This document shows, one piece after another, positions 10,484 to 19,268 of a stretch of DNA of 34,954 nucleotides; position 1 is the stretch's first letter, and each line of letters begins with the position of its first letter. The notes under the pieces were generated by a model. That model was not told the origin of the DNA. It searched no databases and saw only the letters and a program-made list of their open reading frames with translations. The translations under genes and the position numbers were made by a program. This DNA is from Opitutus sp. GAS368 (GTDB taxonomy: Bacteria; Verrucomicrobiota; Verrucomicrobiia; Opitutales; Opitutaceae), in assembly GCA_945859965.1 (NCBI GenBank), contig CAMAPG010000004.1, positions 1 to 34,954 on the forward strand. The letters run 5' to 3'.

Positions 10484-10661
10484 TTTAGTTGAGGCATTTT
10501 CAAAACCCCTGCGCCCCTGCCCCAGGCAAATCCGAAAACCGAAGGCCGAAAGGGATGATCCCGAATCATCGCGCTTCACTTCGGATTTCGCGCTTCGGCC
10601 TTCATTCGGAATCCGGTCCTCGGATTTCGGGTTTTGAAATTGCCTCAGTTGATTAGTTGAG
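10482..10661. repeat. Imperfect inverted repeat / REP-like intergenic element
   Basis: Left arm GTTGAGGCATTTTCAAAACCC versus reverse complement of right arm ACTGAGGCAATTTCAAAACCC; inner arms carry CCGAAATCCGAA / GAAGGCCGAA type motifs. Confidence 0.65.
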
Positions 10662-10753
10662 TCGTTCCAGCGCGTCGCGTTTGCATTTTTCATCGCGTTC
10701 CGCCCAGGCCCAGTCGGCCAGCAGGCGGCCGAGGCGGGCGGGCGGAAACGAAA

Positions 10754-11875
10754 TCATTGCCCGCTGGGCTTCTGTTCAATGAGCGACCGGGCCTCACGCA
10801 TTAGCGCCTGGGCGAAGGGCCAATCGACCCAAGTATCGTAGCGGCCAAGATCGCCACTTTCAATCTTTGGCAGCGTTGTTTCCACCAGTTCGAGACCTCG
10901 AACAAGGGCTGAATCGGCCCGATCCCGTTCTCCAAGTTGGTGGCGTGCCATCGCTAACACCATCCAAGCCTCGACTTCGCCTCCGGGTTCGATTCGGCTA
11001 TCGTCGATAGCTTTTTGCATTGTTTCGGCGGCGCTGGCATAGCGGCCCTGGCGGTACCGAACCATGCCCTTGGACACCAGAAACCAAGGAAAGGCCCAAT
11101 GAGCTTCGCCCGCGGCCAGCGCCCGATCCGCCCAGCGATCGAGCACTGCGAGATCAATCCCGGAAGCCGGGAGAATTGAACAACTTTTGGCCATTCTGTC
11201 TCCGACAAGGGGATCCGTTGCTTCCGCAAAGCGAGCAACGATCTGGCGGCAGTTCCCGCGGTAAGCTTCGAGATCGCGGTCCTGGATCAGGCATGCCGTA
11301 CGGTGGTGGTAAAATAGGTGATTCCCTGGCTGCATTTGAATGGCCTCGGAGAAGTCCACATCAGCGGCCTTAAATTGCCCTCGCCTTGCGCGAAACTCGC
11401 CCCTCAACCTTAGAAGCGCTACGTTCGTTGGATTAATTTTGCGAAGCTCGGGCAGAGCCTGTGCGAGGTATTCCTCGATTTCGTTGGTTTTGTGGTATTT
11501 GAAAAGACTCCGCGAAAATCCCACGATTGCGTTGAGTGTTATCGGATGCCCCAGTCCTAGATTGGCTTTCGCCCGTTTGACCGTTTCTTCAAAAATTGGA
11601 AGCGCCTGATCGATTTTTTCCGCAACCAAATACGAGTTACCAAAATTGTTCATGCTCGAAATGGTCTCGGGATGCTCCGGCCCCAGCTTGGCCTTTTGAA
11701 TCTCAATAATCTGTTTATTGAGTTGCTGGGCTAGATCGTATTTCCCATTACGCACGAAGGTGATTGCCAGCTCAACCATAGTGCGAAGGGAGTCTGCATG
11801 CTCAAAACCGAGTTTATACTGCTGCAGCGCCCGCGCCCGCTCCAATTGCTGCAAAAGCCAACGATTCCTCACCAA
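10754..11875 (-). CDS. TPR-rich C-terminal segment of the kinase
   Basis: 373 aa; [46 protein letters not shown] units. Confidence 0.65.
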   Translation of the reverse strand: MVRNRWLLQQLERARALQQYKLGFEHADSLRTMVELAITFVRNGKYDLAQQLNKQIIEIQKAKLGPEHPETISSMNNFGNSYLVAEKIDQALPIFEETVKRAKANLGLGHPITLNAIVGFSRSLFKYHKTNEIEEYLAQALPELRKINPTNVALLRLRGEFRARRGQFKAADVDFSEAIQMQPGNHLFYHHRTACLIQDRDLEAYRGNCRQIVARFAEATDPLVGDRMAKSCSILPASGIDLAVLDRWADRALAAGEAHWAFPWFLVSKGMVRYRQGRYASAAETMQKAIDDSRIEPGGEVEAWMVLAMARHQLGERDRADSALVRGLELVETTLPKIESGDLGRYDTWVDWPFAQALMREARSLIEQKPSGQ

Positions 11876-13115
11876 GGAGCCTGTAGCTTGTCCCTAAGGT
11901 GTAGCGGATCAATGCTTCCACCAAGGGACGGTCCTTGAACGTTCTACCAATCTGTGACTCGGCTGAATCTATCGCCTTGCGGAGGGTCACATTCCTGCCC
12001 AAGCCGCCTTCCAACTCCTCCGGCCGGCCTGCTGCGAGGATGTGCTCCCGGAAAAAATTCAGGACAGCTTCGGCGGATTCCTTTTCCGCTTGCGCGGCTT
12101 TCTCTGCTTGCCGAGCCCGCGCCGCCTGCCAAGTGCTCACGACGATTCCGATCGCGAGTGCGAGCGACACGGCGGTGCTGGCCGCGAAAGCGAGCTTGTT
12201 GCGGCGAACTAGTTTGCCGACGCGGTAAAGCCGGCTGGGCGGGCGCGCGGTGACTGGCTCGTTGCCTAGATAATGCTCGATGTCGCTGCCCAGCCCGTTG
12301 GCGGTGTCGTAGCGCCGCGTGCGGTCCTTCTCCAGGCACTTCATCACAATCCAGTCGAGATCACCTTTGAGCAGATGGATCAGTTCTGGCACCGAGGCAC
12401 GCCGATGCTGCGCCGTGGTGGTGCCTTCTCCCTGGTGCATCGTGCTCAACCGGGTGGAAGGACGGGCCGGCTCCTGCTCGCGAATCATCCGCCGCATCTC
12501 GTCCAGGCCCGAGTGCATCAGTTCCTTGGAATCAAACGGGGTATTGCCCACCAGCAATTCGTAGAGCAGCACCCCCAGACTGTAGATGTCGGACCGGGTG
12601 TCGATGTCCAGCCCGCTCATCTCCGCCTGCTCGGGACTGGTATAAGCCGGGGTGCCGATGAACTGCTCGAACTGGGTGAAGAGCGTCTTGTCGGTGAGCT
12701 TTTGCCCCAGGGCCTTGGCGATGCCAAAGTCGATCACCTTGGGCACCGGCACACCGTCGTGGAGGGTGACGAGCACATTGGACGGCTTGATGTCGCGGTG
12801 GATGATGCCCTTCTGGTGCGCGTGTTGCACGGCCTGAACCACCTTCGTAAACAACTCGAGCCGATCGCGGGTGGAAAGTTTGTTTTGGTCGCAATACTCG
12901 GTGATCCGGATGCCTCGCACCAGTTCCATGACGAAGTAGGGTCGGCCTGCCTCCGTAGCGCCAGCGTCGAGAACCCGGGCGATGTTCGGATGGTCCATCA
13001 TCGACACCGCCTGGCGTTCGGCCTCGAACCGGGCGATGACCTGTTTGGTGTCCATGCCGGGCTTGATGACTTTCAACGCCACGCGACGGCGGATGGGCTG
13101 CTCCTGTTCCGCCAT
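11814..13115 (-). CDS. Ser/Thr protein kinase catalytic domain + transmembrane segment
   Basis: 433 aa; [60 protein letters not shown]. Confidence 0.85.
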   Translation of the reverse strand: MAEQEQPIRRRVALKVIKPGMDTKQVIARFEAERQAVSMMDHPNIARVLDAGATEAGRPYFVMELVRGIRITEYCDQNKLSTRDRLELFTKVVQAVQHAHQKGIIHRDIKPSNVLVTLHDGVPVPKVIDFGIAKALGQKLTDKTLFTQFEQFIGTPAYTSPEQAEMSGLDIDTRSDIYSLGVLLYELLVGNTPFDSKELMHSGLDEMRRMIREQEPARPSTRLSTMHQGEGTTTAQHRRASVPELIHLLKGDLDWIVMKCLEKDRTRRYDTANGLGSDIEHYLGNEPVTARPPSRLYRVGKLVRRNKLAFAASTAVSLALAIGIVVSTWQAARARQAEKAAQAEKESAEAVLNFFREHILAAGRPEELEGGLGRNVTLRKAIDSAESQIGRTFKDRPLVEALIRYTLGTSYRLLGEESLAFAAIGAGAGAAAV

Positions 13116-13127
13116 ATAGACGATGCC

Positions 13128-13406
13128 TCAACCGCCTTCGCCGATTTGTTGGAGCAGCTTGTAGCGGCCTATCATCGAGCCGACCACTTCGGCCCTGATC
13201 GGATGAGGCGGATCATCAAGCTGTAGCGGGTTGTTAGCCAGGAATTGATCGGCCTTGTGCTCCGCAGTCAGCTTGCGCTCGACGCGCTCGCGCAAAGGGC
13301 GGTCGTCACCACAGGCGCGTTCGAGATACGCCGCGCGCTCCTGAGGACGGGACAATTGCCGCGCCCCGATGAAGATCGTTTCTTCGATGGATCCTGAGTC
13401 GCTCAT
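13128..13406 (-). CDS. N-terminal part of the same kinase, up to the Gly-rich loop
   Basis: 92 aa ending ...MIGRYKLLQQIGEGG then TGA; downstream ORF resumes in the same frame with GIVYMAEQ. Confidence 0.65.
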   Translation of the reverse strand: MSDSGSIEETIFIGARQLSRPQERAAYLERACGDDRPLRERVERKLTAEHKADQFLANNPLQLDDPPHPIRAEVVGSMIGRYKLLQQIGEGG

Positions 13407-13448
13407 GGGTCATGGCTTTAGGCATTTCAGCGGAACGATGCAGTTAGA

Positions 13449-13605
13449 AACCACGAATAACACCAATGGACACGAATCCGCCGGGATGGCGGCCCGCCCG
13501 GAATTGCGGCCTGAACGCACACCATCCGATGGGGTGTTTATTCCCTGCCAACAAGTGGCCACCACTCCGGTCTTCATTTGTGTGAATTCGTGTCCATTCG
13601 TGGTT
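13449..13605. repeat. Inverted-repeat intergenic element
   Basis: AACCACGAATaacaccaATGGACACGAAT ... ATTCGTGTCCATTCGTGGTT; the right arm is the reverse complement of the left arm apart from a short insertion. Confidence 0.75.
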
Positions 13606-13637
13606 AAACGGAATGGTTCCGGTTAAGACACTGTTTC

Positions 13638-13673
13638 ACCTTCCTTACGCTCTTCGCGGTCCAAACCCGCCAA
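13638..13673 (-). promoter_or_regulatory. Putative ECF-type promoter upstream of the kinase gene
   Basis: Minus-strand TTGGCGGGTTTGGACCGCGAAGAGCGTAAGGAAGGT; same GGCGGG-N16-CGTA spacing as 10447-10483. Confidence 0.5.
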
Positions 13674-13679
13674 AATTTT

Positions 13680-14243
13680 TCATTTCGCCTTCATATTTTC
13701 GATGCGCTCGAAGAGCCAGGCCTTGGCGCAGCTCCAGTGGCGTTGCACGGAACGCTCGGAAAGATTGAGGAGGGCGGCGATTTCCGATTCGCTGAAACCG
13801 GCGAAGAAACGCAGCTTTACGATCTCCGCCCGCTCGGGCGAAACGGTTTGCAGCTCATCCAACGCGTCGTTCACTTGAAGTAGGACTTCATCCTTGGCCG
13901 GTTCAGGAATCTCAATCTGATCCAGATCAACCCTCTCGACATTGGCCCCGTGGCGGAGGCGGGAACGGCTCCGAGCGCGGTCGATCAGAAGGTGCCGCAT
14001 GGCTTCCGCCGCGGCGGCAAAGAAGTGGCGGCGGTTCTGCCATCGCTCCTTTTCCCCGCCCAAAAGCTTGAGATAGGCCTCGTGGACGAGGGCAGTGGCC
14101 TGCAACGTCTGGCCGGGCGGAAGCAAAGATAATTTGTAAGCGGCCAGCTTGCGCAACTCGTCGTAGATCAGAGGCAGCAATTGCTCAGCGGCCTGAGGTT
14201 TGCCCTGTTCCAATGCGCTCATCAATTGTGTCAGCTCGGGCAT
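13680..14243 (-). CDS. RNA polymerase sigma factor, ECF subfamily (TIGR02999-like)
   Basis: 187 aa; LLPLIYDELRKLAAYKLSLLPPGQTLQATALVHEAYLKLLG, RRHFFAAAAEAMRHLLIDRARSR, KLRFFAGFSESEIAALLNLSERSVQRHWSCAKAWLF. Confidence 0.93.
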   Translation of the reverse strand: MPELTQLMSALEQGKPQAAEQLLPLIYDELRKLAAYKLSLLPPGQTLQATALVHEAYLKLLGGEKERWQNRRHFFAAAAEAMRHLLIDRARSRSRLRHGANVERVDLDQIEIPEPAKDEVLLQVNDALDELQTVSPERAEIVKLRFFAGFSESEIAALLNLSERSVQRHWSCAKAWLFERIENMKAK

Positions 14244-14254
14244 GGCACCGCAGA

Positions 14255-14488
14255 ATGCCGGATTGGAGGAATCGAATCAAGCCAGCGTCGAAGGGAGCCG
14301 CGGAATACCGGATTCTGTTTTTTGTGACGGGGGGATCGGCGAATCGAAGCGACAAGGTGGTATGGGAATCCGAGGCGATAAAGGCAGAACTGGCCCGTGG
14401 AGGCGAGCTTGGGCTGGGTCAGGTGTTACGGTTGCGAGTGCGGCATTTGACGGACGGGGTGATTCTGGGATCGAAGGAATTTGTGAAC
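14255..14488 (+). pseudogene. Remnant of a REP-associated tyrosine (Y1/RAYT-like) transposase C-terminus
   Basis: Frame reads EYRILFF...AIKAELARGGELGLGQVLRLRVRHLTDGVILGSKEFVN, resembling the conserved RAYT tail (LRCRVRYFTDGVVLGSREFV); no N-terminal catalytic part upstream. Confidence 0.55.
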
Positions 14489-14497
14489 TTCAGCCAT

Positions 14498-14594
14498 CGA
14501 CGGACGAAGGACGAGGGACGAAGGACGAGGACGAAAGCGCCGCAATGGGGTCCTTCAAATCGTCCTCGTCCGTCGCGCTCGTTCTTTGTCCTCG
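14498..14594. repeat. Imperfect inverted repeat of GGACGA-type units
   Basis: CGACGGACGAAGGACGAGGGACGAAGGACGAGGACGAAAG facing CGTCCTCGTCCGTCGCGCTCGTTCTTTGTCCTCG. Confidence 0.6.
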
Positions 14595-14648
14595 AATTGC
14601 GAAATGGAGTCGTTTTATGGGCAGGGTGGCCGCTTAAATTCCTCGAGA

Positions 14649-15677
14649 TCAGAAGCCCTGAGCTTGCCGTGCCCCCCGCACCTGAGCCTCGAGGTGGATC
14701 AACCCCTCAGCGATGCTGATTCCTGGCCGGTAACCGAGATCTCGCCGGGCTGCATTCATGTTGAACCAGTGCGACGTGCAAAGCTCCTTCACCACGAACC
14801 GAGTAAGGCGGGGCTCGCGCGGGTTGCGGGTCACGCGGTGAAAAGTTTCAAAGCCCCATGCCAGCAGGAGTGCCAGTGGCTTCGGGATGCTGCGCTGCAC
14901 CGTCGGCGCGCCCGCGGCTTGCAGCAACCGGTTGATCATCTCCCAGATCTCGATCGGCTCGTCCTGAGAAATAAAGTAGACCTTTCCGGCAACCGGCGAA
15001 TCGGGGGCCAGTCGATCTGCCGCCAGCAAGTGCGCCTCGGCGGCGTTATCGACGTGGATGGTGTCAATGAGCTTTCGCTGCCGCCCAATGCGGCGCAGTT
15101 GGCCGGCCTGGGAGCGGGCGGCGAGGCGCGGCAGAAGATGGTTGTCGCCGGGGCCCCAGATCAGATGCGGGCGCAAAGCCACCGTGGCGAGTTGGGGACT
15201 ATTGGCGCGAAGGACGTGCTGCTCTGCCAGCGCCTTGGTCCGTGGATAATGTGCGTCAAAGTGGCGGGGATACGGAACCCGTTCATCCACGCCTTCCATG
15301 TCGTGGCCATCGAACACCACGCTGGGCGAACTTGTGTAAACGAGGCGAGCGACCCCGTGGTGCCGACAGGCGACGATGATGTTCTCGGTGCCCGTCACAT
15401 TCGTTCGATGGTAATCCTGGTAGGGTCCCCAGATGCCGGGTTTGGCGGCGACGTGAAAGACCAACTCGCATCCGGCCACCGCTCGGGCGACCGCTTCGGC
15501 GTCGCCGAGGTCCCCTTGGAAATGTTCCACCCCCAACTCGCGCAACGCGGGATGGTCCTGACGCGAAAAGCCGCGTACGATAACACCGCGCGCCACCAGC
15601 CGGCGAACGATCGCCATGCCGAGAAATCCGCCGCTGCCGGTGACCAGGGCTTTCATGGCCGCTGGCGACGGGCCCAT
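14649..15677 (-). CDS. oleD: OleD-like NAD(P)-dependent 2-alkyl-3-oxoalkanoate reductase (SDR/3-beta-HSD-like)
   Basis: 342 aa; MKALVTGSGGFLGMAIVRRLVARG Rossmann motif, YPRTKALAE (YxxxK); last gene of the oleABCD order. Confidence 0.87.
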   Translation of the reverse strand: MGPSPAAMKALVTGSGGFLGMAIVRRLVARGVIVRGFSRQDHPALRELGVEHFQGDLGDAEAVARAVAGCELVFHVAAKPGIWGPYQDYHRTNVTGTENIIVACRHHGVARLVYTSSPSVVFDGHDMEGVDERVPYPRHFDAHYPRTKALAEQHVLRANSPQLATVALRPHLIWGPGDNHLLPRLAARSQAGQLRRIGRQRKLIDTIHVDNAAEAHLLAADRLAPDSPVAGKVYFISQDEPIEIWEMINRLLQAAGAPTVQRSIPKPLALLLAWGFETFHRVTRNPREPRLTRFVVKELCTSHWFNMNAARRDLGYRPGISIAEGLIHLEAQVRGARQAQGF

Positions 15678-17317
15678 ACCGCGAGTTTCTCGCGGAAGAT
15701 CTTCGCGTTATGCCGGATGTCGACCGGGAACGCCGGGTGGAAAAGGAACCGCTTAATGGATTGGGTGTGAGCATGCTTGGCCGCCAATTCCAGCAGTTCT
15801 GCTCTGAGCTGATCGGGCGAGGTGGATCGGGCCGATGGTTCCAACTCGACACAAAGAACCGGCTCCGTGTCCGCCGCACGCGGCACGCCGACCAGCGCCG
15901 AACGAAAGACGGCGGGATGCGTATTAAACACGGCTTCGCAGGGAATCGTGTAGAGGGTCTCCCGCCCCGTGACGACCCGGTGCGACTTCCGCCCGCAAAA
16001 CCAAATCCGCCCCTGTGCGTCCACGTAACCCAGATCCCCCATGCGATGATAGAAACCGTCATTCGCGGGATCGCAAATCTTTGCGAGAGCGGTGGCCGCA
16101 GGCCGATTCAGGTACGTGCGAGTGACGTGCGGGCCCCGAACGGCAATCTCGCCAATTTCTCCGGGCGCGACTTCCAGAGAGTCATTCCAAGCAGCAATGA
16201 CCTCATCACTGATCCGGATCACCTTTACCGTCAACCCCGGCACGGGTTGCCCCACGCAGACGCCGCGACCCAGATCCGTTTGATAGCGGGTTTCACTCAG
16301 CAATACATCGCTACCGATGGACGACACCGGCAGACACTCGGTGGCGCCATAGGGGGTAAACACCTGTGCGCCGGGTGCCAGCATCGCGGCAAACCTCTGA
16401 ATGACCTTCGCCGGCACGGGTGCGCCCGCGGAGATGACCCGACGAAGCGTCGGCAGTTTAACCCCCTGCGTCTCGCCGTAGCGACCGACGCGGTTGATCA
16501 CGGCGGGTGAACCGAACATGTTCGTAACTCCGAAGTTCTCGATGGCTTCGATGATCTTGACGGGATCAACCTCCGCGGGTCGGGTCGGGTCCATGTCCGG
16601 CAGGATCGACGTCATGCCCAGGGCGGGGCCAAACAGGGCGAACAAGGGGAAGGTAGGCAGGTCGATTTCTCCGGGCCGAATGTCATAGAGACGTCGAATC
16701 TGTTCGACCTGCTGCCCAAAAAACTCATGCGTGTAAACGACTCCTTTGGACGGGCCGGTGCTGCCGCTGGTAAAGAGAATGGCGGCCGTCTCGTCTGGTT
16801 CCGGTTTCACGATTGGAAACACGCCGTGTCCGGCGCCCAGCTCGCGGACGTGTCGGGTCGTCGGTCCTCCCAGCCCCACGCGCCGACCCGCCGTAATCTT
16901 GATCGAGATGGACGCTCGCGCCCAACCTAGGACGGCGCGGGCCACATGGGCTTTGGGAATTCCGATGAAAGCTTCCGGCGCAGCCTCCGAAAGCCCCTTG
17001 CCGAGGTTGAGCGCACCTATGCCCGGATCAATCAGCACCGGCACCGCTCCCAGCTTGAAGAGTGCAAAGGTCAGCGCAAAGAAGTCCAGACTCGGTGGCA
17101 CCATCAGTGCCGTGTGCATTCCCCGTCGGAGGCCGAGGTGCTGAAAGCCGTGCGCGAGTTGATCACTGACCTGGTCGAGTTGCCGGAAAGTGTAGTGAGT
17201 GTAGCTCACCCTACCCTGTGCATCACGCCCCTCGGGAAAAACCACCGCGGCTCGCCACGGCTGCTGCTTCGCCATCGCAGGCAGATGCGCGGCGATATTG
17301 ATGGCCGGCTCAGACAC
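15653..17317 (-). CDS. oleC: OleC-like AMP-dependent ligase / beta-lactone synthetase
   Basis: 554 aa; AAILFTSGSTGPSKGVVYTHEFF, MFGSPAVINRV, YGATECLPVSSI, MGDLGYVDAQGRIWFCGRKSHRV. Confidence 0.88.
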   Translation of the reverse strand: MSEPAINIAAHLPAMAKQQPWRAAVVFPEGRDAQGRVSYTHYTFRQLDQVSDQLAHGFQHLGLRRGMHTALMVPPSLDFFALTFALFKLGAVPVLIDPGIGALNLGKGLSEAAPEAFIGIPKAHVARAVLGWARASISIKITAGRRVGLGGPTTRHVRELGAGHGVFPIVKPEPDETAAILFTSGSTGPSKGVVYTHEFFGQQVEQIRRLYDIRPGEIDLPTFPLFALFGPALGMTSILPDMDPTRPAEVDPVKIIEAIENFGVTNMFGSPAVINRVGRYGETQGVKLPTLRRVISAGAPVPAKVIQRFAAMLAPGAQVFTPYGATECLPVSSIGSDVLLSETRYQTDLGRGVCVGQPVPGLTVKVIRISDEVIAAWNDSLEVAPGEIGEIAVRGPHVTRTYLNRPAATALAKICDPANDGFYHRMGDLGYVDAQGRIWFCGRKSHRVVTGRETLYTIPCEAVFNTHPAVFRSALVGVPRAADTEPVLCVELEPSARSTSPDQLRAELLELAAKHAHTQSIKRFLFHPAFPVDIRHNAKIFREKLAVWARRQRP

Positions 17318-18212
17318 GTTGGCCGTCGACGGGGTGACGTTGGAAAAAGTTCTGGATCAGGGAGAGAATCTCGGCGCCGGCATCCTCGAGTACCAAATGT
17401 CCCGCTTGGGGGAATTGATGCACCTCCGCCTCGGGCAGCGTCTTTCGCCAGACCGCCAGAAAATGATGGTCGAAAACGAAGTCGTCGTCGCCCCAGCAGA
17501 CCAGCGTTGGAATCTTGCGAAACCCGGGGAGTTTCGCCTGCACTTCACTCACGCCGGCATAGCTGCGATCGCCCGGCCGCAGCGGGATGTCTTGCACAAA
17601 CCGCAGGTGAGCGAGTCGCCGCTCGGCGGATTCGTGCGGCGAGAGATATCCGTCGCGAACCTGTTCTGACATGGGGTTGCTGCAACCCCAACGAGTAACG
17701 AGGCGACAGAAAAGTCCGGAACGACGGATGAGAAAGTCGTCCAGTTTCGTATGGCGACACATCCACAGCGAGGGCGGCAGCTTCTTGGTCTCCGGGAGGT
17801 GAAACGCCGCCGTATTCAACAGCACCAACCGGGCGATGCGTTCCGGATGCCGAGCGGCGTAGGCCATGCCGATCATCCCACCCCAGTCGTGCAGGATGAG
17901 CGTGAGTGGACCCGCGATCTTGAGGTGGGCAATCAGCGCCTCCAAGTCCTGCACGCGCCGCTCGAGCGTGAACTCATACCGCCGGTCATCGGGCTTGTCC
18001 GACAGCCCGCAGCCCATGTGGTCCGGCACAATGGTCCGGCACTGCGAGCGCAGTCCCAGCACCAGATTGCGATAAAAGAACGACCACGTCGGGTTGCCAT
18101 GCAGCATGATGACGGGATCGCCGCTGCCTTCGTCGAGAAAGTGCAGCGAAAGGCCGTCGAGGTCGAGACGTGAGCCGGCAAAGGGATAAAGGTCTTTTCG
18201 AAAAGTCGCCAT
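17310..18212 (-). CDS. oleB: OleB-like alpha/beta hydrolase (haloalkane dehalogenase-like; beta-lactone decarboxylase)
   Basis: 300 aa; LTLILHDWGGMIGMAYAARHPERIARLVLLNTAAF nucleophile elbow, MLHGNPTWSFFYRNL. Confidence 0.87.
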   Translation of the reverse strand: MATFRKDLYPFAGSRLDLDGLSLHFLDEGSGDPVIMLHGNPTWSFFYRNLVLGLRSQCRTIVPDHMGCGLSDKPDDRRYEFTLERRVQDLEALIAHLKIAGPLTLILHDWGGMIGMAYAARHPERIARLVLLNTAAFHLPETKKLPPSLWMCRHTKLDDFLIRRSGLFCRLVTRWGCSNPMSEQVRDGYLSPHESAERRLAHLRFVQDIPLRPGDRSYAGVSEVQAKLPGFRKIPTLVCWGDDDFVFDHHFLAVWRKTLPEAEVHQFPQAGHLVLEDAGAEILSLIQNFFQRHPVDGQRV

Positions 18213-18218
18213 AACGGA

Positions 18219-19268
18219 TCACCATTCCAGCCCGAGCATGAGACAGGTCAGCCCGCTGCCGATACCCAGGAACGCCAGCCGTTGTGCTGGCTTGAGCACC
18301 CCACGCTCATGGGCAATCGCTGCGGTCACCGGCAGCGCTGCGGTACCCATGTTTCCGAGAAAGCGGTAGGTCGTGTAGTCTTTTTCTTTGGGGACTTGCA
18401 GCGACTTCAGAATTGCATCCTGATGGCCGTGTCCGACCTGGTGGCAAACCACTCGGTCCACGTCTGCGGCCCGCCATCCAAGATGCGCCTGAAAAAGCTC
18501 CCAGGTCCGCTGCCCCAGGTGCACGCCGTTCTTGAGCACGGCCACCGAGTCCGTCGCCATGAACTGTTTCTGCTGAAATTCACCGCTGGGCTGGAGGCCC
18601 CAGCGGCAGAGACGGTGGTGCTCGGGCGCGACTTCGGACACCGCGCCCAACAAACGATGCCCGGTTAATCCGCCAAAGGAACCGTCGGTCAAAAGCACCG
18701 CCACCGCGCCAGAACCGCCGGTAAACGTCGCGATGGCTTGCGAGAATTCGGCCATGTCTCCGCCCTCGATCAGGCGTTGCAGGGCAATTTCGTTGATCTC
18801 TCGAGCCGTCTCGCAGGACACCACCAAGCCGGCGCGGATTTGCCCCAGCTCAATCCGGTTCGCGACCTCCAGCATGCCGTTGAGTACGCCCAGACACGCA
18901 TTGCTCAGATCGTAGACAAACGCCCCGCCCCGGACGCCGAGTCCATCGGCCACCGCGCAAGCCGTCGCCGGTTCGAAGTTCTCTCGACAGACACCGCCGT
19001 AGATTACCATACCAATATCGGCCGGAGTCACCGTTGTCTTGCGCAGGCTCTTGCGGGCCGCGGCCAAGGCGCCCGCAGAGAGTTGAAAGCCAGGCTGCCA
19101 CCAACGGCGCTCGGCAATGCCAGTCCAGGCTTCGAGTTGGCCCGCTTGCAGATTAAGCCGCGCATAGACGGGTGCCAACCGATCCTCCAATTCCGCGGAG
19201 GTCACGACCACTGGACCCAGTTCGTAGCCGAGTGACGTCAGGAAAACCCTTTGGTACTTCGGCATCAT
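18219..19268 (-). CDS. oleA: OleA-like thiolase-fold acyl condensing enzyme (KAS III-like)
   Basis: 349 aa; active-site region VYDLSNACLGVLNGMLEVANRIELGQIRAGLVVSCETAREIN, C-terminal HERGVLKPAQRLAFLGIGSGLTCLMLGLEW. Confidence 0.88.
   Translation of the reverse strand: MMPKYQRVFLTSLGYELGPVVVTSAELEDRLAPVYARLNLQAGQLEAWTGIAERRWWQPGFQLSAGALAAARKSLRKTTVTPADIGMVIYGGVCRENFEPATACAVADGLGVRGGAFVYDLSNACLGVLNGMLEVANRIELGQIRAGLVVSCETAREINEIALQRLIEGGDMAEFSQAIATFTGGSGAVAVLLTDGSFGGLTGHRLLGAVSEVAPEHHRLCRWGLQPSGEFQQKQFMATDSVAVLKNGVHLGQRTWELFQAHLGWRAADVDRVVCHQVGHGHQDAILKSLQVPKEKDYTTYRFLGNMGTAALPVTAAIAHERGVLKPAQRLAFLGIGSGLTCLMLGLEW

Larger units (their letters stand above)
10754..13406 (-). pseudogene. Ser/Thr protein kinase with C-terminal TPR repeats, interrupted by an in-frame TGA (13128-13130) and a 1-nt frameshift (11853-11856)
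   Basis: Three ORF pieces join as ...[14 protein letters not shown]... and ...[23 protein letters not shown]...; contiguous kinase-TPR architecture. Confidence 0.6.

Noticed and set aside
12273-13226. 317-aa plus-strand ORF
   Set aside because: Antisense shadow of the kinase catalytic domain.
14586-15770. 394-aa plus-strand ORF
   Set aside because: Antisense shadow of oleD/oleC; no recognisable domain, while the minus strand has a clear Rossmann-fold enzyme.
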